A stretch of DNA of 16,834 nucleotides from the NCBI GenBank assembly GCA_049522565.1, contig JBEKNT010000195.1, positions 1 to 16,834 of the forward strand, written 5' to 3'. Every line of letters begins with the position of its first letter. Within the stretch, counting starts at the first letter, position 1. The notes beneath the pieces are model-generated. The model searched no databases. It was not told the DNA's origin and saw only the letters and a program-made list of their open reading frames with translations. Source of the DNA: JASHVB01 sp049522565. Lineage in GTDB: Bacteria; Pseudomonadota; Alphaproteobacteria; Acetobacterales; Acetobacteraceae. This document shows positions 1 through 6,090 of the stretch, piece after piece. The position numbers were made by a program, and so were the translations under genes.

Positions 1-10
1 TCCGCCGGTC

Positions 11-1072
11 GTGGATGATCGCACCCCTCCCCCCAACCCCCTCCCTCAAGGGGAGGGGGAGAGTCCTGCCACGGCGCTCATCGAACTGCGCGACTTCGCT
101 GTGGCGTTCGCGGGCGTGCCGGTCATTCACGCGCTGCACCTGCACATTGCGCGCGGCGACGCGGTTGGATTGGTCGGCGAGTCGGGTTCGGGCAAATCGG
201 TGACCTGGCTGGGGGCGCTCGGCTTGCTGCCGCCGGTGGCTTCGGTGTCCGGACAGGTGTTGTTGCAGGGCGAGAACCTGCTGACGGCCAGCCCGGAGCG
301 GCTCGCGCGCATCCGCGGCGGGCGGATCGGGCTGATCTTCCAGGATCCGGTGAGCGCGCTGAATCCGATCCATCGCGTCGGCGCCCAGGTGGTGGAGGCG
401 TTGCGGGTGCATCGCGACCTGACCGGCGGCGCGGCGCGGGCGGAGGCGAAGCGGCTGTTCGACCAGGTGGGCATTCCCGACGCGGCGCGGCGGCTGGCGC
501 TGTATCCGCACGAGCTGTCCGGCGGGCAGAACCAGCGCGTGATGATCGCCATGGCGCTGGCGGGACAGCCCGATCTGCTGATCGCCGACGAACCCACCAC
601 CGCACTGGACACCACGATCCAGGCGCAGATCCTCGATCTGCTGGATCGGCTGCGCCGCGACACCGGCATGGCGCTGGTGCTGATCAGCCACGACCTGAGT
701 GTCGTGGCGGAGCTGTGTTCGCGCATCGCGGTGATGTATGCCGGACGCATCGTGGAACAGGCCCCGACCGACGCGCTGTTCGATCGCCCGGCGCATCCGT
801 ACGCGCGCGGATTGCTCGCCGCGGTGCCGCCGCTGAGCGGGCCGCGCCAGCGTCTGGCGGCGATCCAGGGCAGCGTGCCGGAGCCGTGGAACATGCCGCC
901 CGGCTGCGCCTTCGCCCCGCGTTGTCCGTTGGCCGCGGAGGATTGCGATACCGGCGTCCCGGCGATGTGCGCGGTGTCATTGGGGCACAGCGCTGCCTGC
1001 GTACACCTCGCCCACGACGTGGGGTTGCGCCGCGAAGCGGATCGACGCGGCGAGCGAAGCGATGCCGGGTGA
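11..1072 (+). CDS. ABC transporter ATP-binding protein, DppD/OppD type
   Basis: Cytoplasmic ATPase of a peptide/nickel-type ABC importer, one of the two different ATPases that drive such systems. Numbered from the GTG at 11, it shows Walker A GESGSGKS at 56-63, Q-loop Gln111, signature LSGGQ at 169-173, Walker B with Asp193-Glu194 and switch His227. The C-terminal Oligo_HPY region follows (HPYARGLLAAVP at ~262-273). A cysteine cluster (Cys299, 305, 312, 320, 330) lies where DppD-like proteins carry an iron-sulfur-type motif. The frame is open to the window edge, so the start could be further upstream. GTG 11 is the only in-window start ahead of the conserved core, and it puts a palindromic repeat into the N-terminus. 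The last ~20 residues (AHDVGLRREADRR...) are also repeat-encoded and are not part of the family fold. It overlaps the next gene by 11 bases if that gene starts at 1062. Function is sure at family level; the substrate is unknown. Confidence 0.93.
   Translation: MDDRTPPPNPLPQGEGESPATALIELRDFAVAFAGVPVIHALHLHIARGDAVGLVGESGSGKSVTWLGALGLLPPVASVSGQVLLQGENLLTASPERLARIRGGRIGLIFQDPVSALNPIHRVGAQVVEALRVHRDLTGGAARAEAKRLFDQVGIPDAARRLALYPHELSGGQNQRVMIAMALAGQPDLLIADEPTTALDTTIQAQILDLLDRLRRDTGMALVLISHDLSVVAELCSRIAVMYAGRIVEQAPTDALFDRPAHPYARGLLAAVPPLSGPRQRLAAIQGSVPEPWNMPPGCAFAPRCPLAAEDCDTGVPAMCAVSLGHSAACVHLAHDVGLRREADRRGERSDAG
37..59. repeat. Short palindromic repeat in the 5' end of the first ATPase gene
   Basis: A perfect 9-bp inverted repeat (37-45 and 51-59, arms CCCCCTCCC / GGGAGGGGG) surrounds a 5-base loop. 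In the ATPase frame it reads as NPLPQGEGE. This peptide lies upstream of the first residues typical of the family (ALIELRDF), so the repeat appears to have added an N-terminal extension. Palindromes of this C-run/G-run type are common between genes in GC-rich alphaproteobacteria. Its family identity is inferred from composition only. Confidence 0.55.
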
Positions 1073-1161
1073 GGGGCGGAACGCACGGGCGGTCGGTGCG
1101 TCGCACCCCGCACCCTCGACGCTCCGCGTCTCGACCTCTCCCGCGCGTAGCGCGGGAGAGG
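1005..1161. repeat. Palindromic repeat spanning the ATPase gene junction
   Basis: The first part (1005-1072) aligns without gaps to 5147-5214, about 47 of 68 bases identical by hand count, with both copies ending on the host gene's TGA. The second part carries a 5-bp hairpin (GACGC/GCGTC, 1118-1130) and a perfect 12-bp hairpin (1135-1146 and 1150-1161, arms CCTCTCCCGCGC / GCGCGGGAGAGG, loop GTA). The block therefore supplies the C-terminal tail and stop codon of the first ATPase and the start region of the second. This resembles coding-invading palindromic elements such as those known in Rickettsia; a relationship is not claimed. Confidence 0.65.
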
Positions 1162-2120
1162 TGTTAACGGAACTCGACAACGCGCAGCGGGTGTATCGCG
1201 CCGGCGGCTCCCTGTTCGGCCGCCATCGCCTGGTGCAAGCGGTCGCCGGGGTGTCCTTCGCACTGCAACGCGGGCGCACGCTCGGCCTGGTTGGCGAATC
1301 CGGCTGCGGCAAGTCCACCACCGGGCGCCTCGCGCTTGGCCTGGAACGCCCCGATGCCGGCACGGTCGCATTCGACGGCACGCCGATGCCGCCCCGGGGC
1401 AGCAGCGCGTGGCGGCGCGTGCGGGCACGCATGCAGCTCGTGTTCCAGGACCCGCTGGGCGCGCTCGACCGCCGCCTGCCGATCGGCACGCAGGTCACCG
1501 AGCCGCTGGTCGTGCACGCCATCGGCACCAGCGAGGAACGCGCAGCGCGCGCCGCCGATTTGCTCCGCGCGGTGGGGCTGCGGCCGGACCAGGCGGCGCG
1601 CTATCCGCACGAACTGTCCGGCGGCCAGCGGCAGCGCGCGGTGATCGCGCGGGCGCTGGCGACGCAGCCGGACCTGCTGGTGTGCGACGAGCCGGTCTCG
1701 GCGCTGGACGTGTCGATCCAGGCGCAGGTGGTGAACCTGCTGATCGACCTCCAGGCGCAGTTCGGCCTGGCGATGCTGTTCATCAGCCACGATCTGAAGC
1801 TGGTGCGGCTGATCGCGCACGAGGTCGCGGTGATGTATCTCGGCCTGATCGTCGAACAGGGCGAGCCGGAGGCGCTGTTCGCCGCGCCCGCGCATCCCTA
1901 CACGCAGGCACTGCTGGCCGCGGTACCGGATCGCCGCCGGCGCGGCCCGCGCAAGCTGCTGGCAGGCGAACCGCCCAATCCGTCCGAGCGTCCCACCGGC
2001 TGCGCCTTCCATCCGCGCTGTCCGGTCGCCATAGTGCGTTGCCGCAGCGAGAGTCCCGCGCTGCTGCGGCGCGCGGACGGCCGTCTGGTGGCATGCCACC
2101 TGGCGCGCGGTGCGGCGTAA
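1062..2120 (+). CDS. ABC transporter ATP-binding protein, DppF/OppF type
   Basis: Second cytoplasmic ATPase of the importer. Numbered from ATG 1062: Walker A GESGCGKS at 78-85, Q-loop Gln129, LSGGQ at 185-189, Walker B Asp209-Glu210, His243, and a C-terminal Oligo_HPY part with HPYTQALLAAVP and CxFHPRCP. The family core begins only at about residue 35 (LTELDNAQRVY). Residues 1-33 are encoded by the palindromic repeat. The start is uncertain. ATG 1062 overlaps the upstream stop by 11 bases, which favours coupled translation. GTG 1161 would give 319 residues, but it sits at the end of a 12-bp hairpin and its GGGAG is only 2 bases away. Two different ATPases in tandem followed by two permeases is the standard peptide/nickel importer arrangement. 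Confidence 0.92.
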   Translation: MPGEGRNARAVGASHPAPSTLRVSTSPARSAGEVLTELDNAQRVYRAGGSLFGRHRLVQAVAGVSFALQRGRTLGLVGESGCGKSTTGRLALGLERPDAGTVAFDGTPMPPRGSSAWRRVRARMQLVFQDPLGALDRRLPIGTQVTEPLVVHAIGTSEERAARAADLLRAVGLRPDQAARYPHELSGGQRQRAVIARALATQPDLLVCDEPVSALDVSIQAQVVNLLIDLQAQFGLAMLFISHDLKLVRLIAHEVAVMYLGLIVEQGEPEALFAAPAHPYTQALLAAVPDRRRRGPRKLLAGEPPNPSERPTGCAFHPRCPVAIVRCRSESPALLRRADGRLVACHLARGAA

Positions 2121-2129
2121 CGCCCGCGC

Positions 2130-3056
2130 ATGCGCTTCGCCCTGCATCGCCTGCTTCGCGCCGCGCTGACGCTGCTGATCGTGACGGCGCTGGCGTTCTT
2201 CATCCTGCGGCTGTCGGCGGATCCCGCGCTGGTGATCCTCGGCCCCGACGCGCCGCCGGCGGCGATCGCGGCATTCCGCGAGGCCTGGGGGCTCGACCGG
2301 CCGCTGCCGTTGCAGTTCCTCGACTACATCCGCGCGGTGCTGCGGGGGGATTTCGGCCGCTCGATGATCAACGGCGCGCCGGTGCTGTCGCTGGTGCTGC
2401 AACGCGTGCCGACCACGCTGGAGATCATGCTGCCCGCCCTGCTGTGCGCCATCGGGATCGGCGTGCCCGCCGGCGTGTTCGCCGCGCTCCGGCGCAACAC
2501 CCTGGCGGATCGCTGCGTCATGGCCGCCTCGGTGGCCGGCTTCACCATGCCGAGCTTCGTGCTGGGCCTGGTGCTGGTGCTGGTGTTCGCGGTCGATCTG
2601 GGCTGGCTGCCGTCCGGCGGCAACGACCATTGGTGGAGCGCCATCCTGCCGGTGCTGACCCTGGCCGCCGGCGGCGCCGCGGTGCTGGCGCGCTTCACCC
2701 GCAGCGCGATGGTGGAGGTGCTGGGCCAGCCGTACATTCGCACCGCCAGCGCGAAAGGCCTGTTGTGGCGGGCGGTGGTGCGCCGTCATGCGCTGCCCAA
2801 CGCGGCCATCCCGGTCGTCACCATGGTCGGTTTCATGGTCGGCGGATTGCTCGCCGGCGCGGTGGTGACCGAGAGCGTGTTCAGTTGGCCCGGCCTCGGC
2901 CAGTTGATGGTCATGTCGGTGGCGTCGCGCGATCTCGCCGTGGTGCAGTGCATCCTGCTGCTGGTGGCCAGCACGATGGTCGCCGCGAACCTGACGGTGG
3001 ACCTGCTGTACGGCGTGCTGGACCCGCGGCTGCGGCGCGGCGGAGGCGCGCACTGA
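2130..3056 (+). CDS. ABC transporter permease, DppB/OppB type
   Basis: Inner-membrane permease of 308 residues, the usual length for the DppB family. The N-terminal helix (~9-28) is followed by a periplasmic segment with the family pattern WGLDRPLPLQFLDYI...GDFGRSM (53-79). Further hydrophobic segments lie at about 96-118, 130-155, 170-188, 228-250 and 270-292. The EAA loop that contacts the ATPase is at ~202-223 (YIRTASAKG...HALP). ATG 2130 starts 9 bases after the ATPase stop with only a weak ribosome-binding site, so coupling to upstream translation is likely. Its stop overlaps the next start by one base (TGATG). The substrate cannot be read from the sequence. Confidence 0.93.
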   Translation: MRFALHRLLRAALTLLIVTALAFFILRLSADPALVILGPDAPPAAIAAFREAWGLDRPLPLQFLDYIRAVLRGDFGRSMINGAPVLSLVLQRVPTTLEIMLPALLCAIGIGVPAGVFAALRRNTLADRCVMAASVAGFTMPSFVLGLVLVLVFAVDLGWLPSGGNDHWWSAILPVLTLAAGGAAVLARFTRSAMVEVLGQPYIRTASAKGLLWRAVVRRHALPNAAIPVVTMVGFMVGGLLAGAVVTESVFSWPGLGQLMVMSVASRDLAVVQCILLLVASTMVAANLTVDLLYGVLDPRLRRGGGAH

Positions 3057-3910
3057 TGGCGGGCAGCGCCCCCGCGCCGACGCGTCGCCGCCGCCTGCCG
3101 TTCGGCGTGGCCCTGGCGCTCGGCTGGATCGCGGCCATGCTGGCGGTCGCGTTGTTCGCCGATGCCATCCGGCCGTACAGCATCACCGGGCTGCACCTGA
3201 TGGCACGGCTGGTGCCGCCGGCCGGGCTTGGCGGCAGCTTGGCCTTCCCGCTGGGCACCGACGAACTGGGCCGTGACGTGCTGTCGCGGCTGGTCGTGTC
3301 GATCCGCATCAGCCTGCTGATCGCCTTCGGCGCCACCCTGCTCGGCATGCTGGTCGGCGCGACGCTGGGATTGCTCGCGGCGCATCTACAAGGGGTCGCC
3401 GAGCAAGCGGTGCTGCTGCTGGTGGACGTGCAGGCGGCGTTGCCGTTCATCATCCTGGCCCTGGCGGTGCTGGCGTTCTTCGGCAATGCGCTGCCGCTGC
3501 TGATCGGCTTGCTCGGACTGTACGGCTGGGAGCGGCATGCGAGGGTGGCGCGCGGGCTGGCGCTCGCCGCCGGCACGCAGGGCTACGTGCTGGCGGTGCG
3601 GCAGATCGGCGCGGGACCGTGGCGGCTGTACCTGCGCCACGTGCTGCCGAACATCGCCGCGACACTGATCGTCTCCGCCACGCTGGCATTCCCCGAGGTG
3701 ATCCTGCTGGAGAGCGGACTGTCGTTCCTCGGGCTTGGCGTGCAGCCGCCGATGACCAGCCTGGGCAACATGGTCGGCTACGGCCGCGGCTACATCAGCA
3801 GCGCGCCGTGGATCATGCTCGCGCCGAGCGCGGTGATCGTGCTGACAACGCTGGCCATCAGCATCGCCGGCGACTGGCTGCGCGACCGGCTGGACCCGAC
3901 GCTGGGATGA
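3056..3910 (+). CDS. ABC transporter permease, DppC/OppC type
   Basis: Second inner-membrane permease, 284 residues. A basic N-terminus (TRRRRLPFG) leads into a first helix (~15-35). The DppC-family motif LGTDELGRDVLSRL is at 66-79. Four to five hydrophobic segments follow, then an EAA loop at ~177-198 (YVLAVRQIGAG...HVLPN) and the typical tail ESGLSFLGLGVQPP (219-232) and GDWLRDRLDPTLG. The start is ATG 3056, inside the stop of dppB-type gene (TGATG). The frame stays open far upstream, but that part is antisense-like filler in another frame of the ATPase and permease genes. It ends the operon; no solute-binding protein follows, so one is expected before the window or elsewhere. Confidence 0.93.
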   Translation: MAGSAPAPTRRRRLPFGVALALGWIAAMLAVALFADAIRPYSITGLHLMARLVPPAGLGGSLAFPLGTDELGRDVLSRLVVSIRISLLIAFGATLLGMLVGATLGLLAAHLQGVAEQAVLLLVDVQAALPFIILALAVLAFFGNALPLLIGLLGLYGWERHARVARGLALAAGTQGYVLAVRQIGAGPWRLYLRHVLPNIAATLIVSATLAFPEVILLESGLSFLGLGVQPPMTSLGNMVGYGRGYISSAPWIMLAPSAVIVLTTLAISIAGDWLRDRLDPTLG

Positions 3911-4038
3911 GCGGACGAGCGGTGGCGGGTCGCCTGTAGCGCGTGGGGCGGAACGGCACGGCGGCATGCCGCTGGCGCGCGGACAGAGAGCATCGCCGCG
4001 TCGGTTCCGGTTCCCGTCTGCCCCGTTGCGGCGCGACG

Positions 4039-4060
4039 GCGGCGTGCGCCGCGCTTTTCT
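4039..4060 (+). terminator. Possible intrinsic terminator of the ABC operon
   Basis: A 5-bp GC stem (4039-4043 GCGGC, 4048-4052 GCCGC, loop GTGC) is followed two bases later by TTTTCT. It is about 130 bases after the last permease gene. The stem is short, so this is only a candidate. The rest of 3911-4197 shows no credible gene, and its last ~100 bases are clearly more AT-rich than their surroundings. Confidence 0.3.
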
Positions 4061-4185
4061 GCCCTGCCGACGGCCGCTTGTAGAAGAATATCGGGTTAGA
4101 GCGGCATTGGGCGACATTTATTTATCTTCTTTCCCCCGATCTTGCGTCTTAACCAAAAATCCTTTCATACCCCGGATACGCATAC

Positions 4186-4190
4186 GGAGG
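4186..4190 (+). promoter_or_regulatory. Ribosome-binding site of the ATP-grasp gene
   Basis: GGAGG lies 7 bases before the GTG at 4198, ideal spacing for a Shine-Dalgarno site. It fixes the GTG start. The six bases after it (TCCTCC) are nearly complementary to it. Confidence 0.7.
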
Positions 4191-4197
4191 TCCTCCC

Positions 4198-5214
4198 GTG
4201 TCCCGCATCCATGTCCTGCATGAAAATCCCGCCTGGCTGCCGCCGCTGGCCGAAGCCTTCGATCGCAACGGCCTGCCCTGGACCGAGTGGTTCCTGCACG
4301 AGGGTGCCTTCGACCTGGCATCCCCGCCGCCGCCGGGCGTGTTCTACAACCGGATGAGCGCCTCGTCGCACACCCGCGACCACCGCTACTCTGCCGAACT
4401 GACCGCGGCGGTGCTGGCCTGGCTGACGCGATGGGGACGCCGCGTGGTCAACGGCTCCGGTGCGCTGGACCTGGAGATCAGCAAGGTGCGGCAATATGCC
4501 GCGCTGGAGCGGCACGGCATCGCCACGCCGCGGACCGTGCTGGTCGCCGGGCGCGGCGGGATTGCGGATGCGGCGCGGCGGCATTTCCCCGGCCAGCCGG
4601 TGATCCTGAAGCCGAACCGCGGCGGCAAGGGGCTCGGCGTGCAGCTTTTCGCCAGCGCCGACAGCCTGGGCGCGTTCGTCGAAAGCGACGCATGGCTGGC
4701 GCCGGTCGATGGGCTGACCCTGCTGCAAGAATATGTCCGCGCGCCGCGGCCGGTGATCACCCGGGCGGAGTTCGTCGGCGGCCGCTTCCTCTACGCGGTC
4801 GAGGTGGATACCAGCGACGGGTTCGAACTTTGCCCGGCGGATGCCTGCGCGATCGGCGACGCCAACTGCCCGGTGGGCGAGGCACCACGGCGGGAAAAAT
4901 TCACGATCATCGACGGTATTCCGGACACGCTGCGGGTGCGGTTGGAGCGCTGCCTCGCGGGAGCCGGCATCGAGGTTGCCGGGGTCGAGTTCATCGCCGA
5001 CGCTGCCGGGCGGACGCTGGTGTACGACGTCAACACCAATACGAACTACAATCCCGACGCGGAGCAGCGGTCGGGGCGCGCCGGGACGGAGCGTTCGGGG
5101 CCGGGCGCGATCGCGGCGTTCCTCGGCGCGGAGCTGGCGCGTTGTAACCTCGACCACGACGCGGGCTTGGGCCGCGAAGCAGACCAGGGACAGGCGCGCC
5201 GGCACCGCGGGTGA
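4198..5214 (+). CDS. ATP-grasp domain protein, RimK-like ligase
   Basis: Predicted cytoplasmic ATP-dependent carboxylate-amine ligase of 338 residues; the substrate is unknown. The N-terminal domain (1-~95) ends in VVNGSGALDLEISK, the RimK-like entry to the ATP-grasp fold. ATP-binding lysine Lys138 is in VILKPN, followed by the glycine-rich loop RGGKGLGVQ (141-149). The hinge is LLQEYV (175-180). The metal-binding end is EF (264-265) and YDVNTNTNYN (276-285), with Asp277 and Asn279 as likely Mg ligands. GTG 4198 is set by the GGAGG at 4186. The natural fold seems to end near GAIAAFLGAELAR (303-315); the remaining ~23 residues come from a repeat that also ends the protein at 1072. No partner gene is adjacent. 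It could be a glutamate ligase or a peptide-type ligase; the family call is firm, the reaction is not. Confidence 0.85.
   Translation: MSRIHVLHENPAWLPPLAEAFDRNGLPWTEWFLHEGAFDLASPPPPGVFYNRMSASSHTRDHRYSAELTAAVLAWLTRWGRRVVNGSGALDLEISKVRQYAALERHGIATPRTVLVAGRGGIADAARRHFPGQPVILKPNRGGKGLGVQLFASADSLGAFVESDAWLAPVDGLTLLQEYVRAPRPVITRAEFVGGRFLYAVEVDTSDGFELCPADACAIGDANCPVGEAPRREKFTIIDGIPDTLRVRLERCLAGAGIEVAGVEFIADAAGRTLVYDVNTNTNYNPDAEQRSGRAGTERSGPGAIAAFLGAELARCNLDHDAGLGREADQGQARRHRG
5147..5214. repeat. Second copy of the C-terminal-tail repeat
   Basis: Ungapped 68-base match to 1005-1072 (about 47 identities by hand count; the first ~36 bases match best, 31 of 36). Both copies are read in the same frame and give related tails (HDAGLGREADQ here, HDVGLRREADR there). 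Both stop at the same TGA in the sequence GGGTGAGGG. The two host proteins are unrelated, so the shared tail must come from the repeat. Confidence 0.65.
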
Positions 5215-5260
5215 GGGCGATCGGGTCTCGCCAAGCCACCTCGACGCCCCCCACCGGGTC

Positions 5261-5479
5261 AACCAGTTCTGCCCGCATGAGAGCGTGAACCAGGGAAGCG
5301 GCGAAGGCGTTCGGGGCAACGTCCACACCTGCACGATCGACCGGTTCCGGTCGCTGCTGAAGCGCGGCATCATTGGGACATTCCACAACGTCAGCCGCAA
5401 GTATCCGTTGCGCTACGTTGCAGAGTTCGAGTGGCGCTATAATAACCGCGGTAACTCGATATCTTCGGCACAGCCGTAG
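5261..5479 (+). pseudogene. IS1595-family (ISXO2-like) transposase remnant, C-terminal part
   Basis: The + frame encodes HESVNQGSGEGVRG, then VHTCTIDRFRSLLKRGIIG, then VSRKYPLRYVAEFEWRYNNR before a stop at 5477-5479. This matches the remembered C-terminal pattern of ISXO2-like transposases: HE.VNH..GEYVRG.VHTNTIE.FFSLLKRGI.G, then a YLAEFDFRYNNR-type end. Upstream of HESVNQ the frame runs into the ATP-grasp repeat tail, so the catalytic N-terminal two thirds are missing. The usual last ~25 residues are replaced by an unrelated NSISSAQP end. It is a dead fragment, marking this intergenic region as an old insertion site. No terminal inverted repeats of the original IS were found. Confidence 0.72.
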
Positions 5480-6054
5480 CGCGTTGCTCTGGCGTTTAGC
5501 CAGGTATCCAGTTGCCTAAAACAGGACGCTCGAAGGCAAGCCGGTGACACCCCGGGCCGATCGCATTCGGGCCACCGCGTGGCCTGACGGGGACCCACCG
5601 GCCAGTGCAGGGGGTAGGTCAACGAACGAAGGAAGCAAGCAATCGTTTAACACAGATTTTCACAGATTAAGTCACAGATTAGGGATATTTATAATATTGT
5701 TGCCGGGACAATAAATTGTTCGTGCGTGTGCGGCCGTTGATTCTAATCTGTGACTTAATCTGTGAAAATCTGTGTTAAACGATTGCTTGCTTTCCTTTCT
5801 GCTCCCCCCCAACGGCCCAGGCGGTAACAGCCAAGGCCGCGCATCGGTAAAGCCCGATAGCCATGGGGTGACACAAGTCATGCCGCACGGACGGCGAGCG
5901 GCCGGACGCCGGCTACGATGGGCCTCCACGCCTTCCTGCATGCACCCAAAGTCGAGAATGGCGCGCATGCGCACAGCATGACAAAGCGCAGCCGCTTCGA
6001 CGCCGAACACTCTGATTCGGCGGCTACGAGGCGAAGGTCCGCCATGACGTGGGT
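5480..6054. other. Gene-free stretch around the inverted-repeat element
   Basis: Outside the 5633-5792 element no frame looks coding on either strand: the open frames lack recognisable motifs, usable start sites and a plausible composition. A 7-bp hairpin (CGCCGAA 6001-6007, TTCGGCG 6016-6022) is present. Read with the transposase fragment on its left, this is most simply decayed mobile or intergenic DNA. Confidence 0.5.
5633..5792. repeat. 160-bp element with perfect 50-bp inverted arms (CACAGATT type)
   Basis: Bases 5633-5682 are the exact reverse complement of 5743-5792, separated by 60 bases. Each arm carries three copies of CACAGATT (5651, 5661 and 5673; the complement AATCTGTG at 5745, 5757 and 5767). 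The centre holds a further 6-bp hairpin (TATTGT 5695-5700, ACAATA 5708-5713, loop TGCCGGG). The element is strikingly AT-rich against ~70% GC flanks, which points to foreign origin. No reading frame is present. It resembles a miniature inverted-repeat element or a folded-back repeat. CACAGATT-rich spacers are familiar from diverse bacterial genomes, but no family name is assigned. Confidence 0.85.
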
Positions 6055-6078
6055 GCGGGGCCGGTGGGTCAGCCCCGC
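6055..6078 (-). terminator. Hairpin after the CoA-transferase gene
   Basis: A 7-bp GC stem (GCGGGGC 6055-6061, GCCCCGC 6072-6078) with a 10-base loop sits 12 bases beyond the stop codon of the leftward CoA-transferase gene. There is no T tract on the exit side, so it may be a processing or pausing hairpin rather than a full intrinsic terminator. Confidence 0.35.
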
Positions 6079-6090
6079 GGGCGAGTGAAA

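Noticed and set aside
1164..3053. 629-residue open frame on the - strand opposite the ABC genes
   Set aside because: Low-complexity H/R/Q/A composition, no motif; the + strand holds complete ATPase and permease genes.
4107..4128. Possible promoter TTGGGC ... TATCTT before the ATP-grasp gene
   Set aside because: Only 10 bases separate the two hexamers, too short for a sigma-70 promoter; only the AT-rich nature of the patch is supported.
3966..4223. 85-residue + frame between the ABC operon and the ATP-grasp gene
   Set aside because: Arginine-rich, overlaps the ribosome-binding site and start of the next gene, no recognisable features.
5651..5774. Repeated CACAGATT units as a CRISPR-like array
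   Set aside because: Units are only 8 bases, spaced 10-12, and mirrored in the two arms; no 25-40 base repeat with unique spacers and no cas gene.
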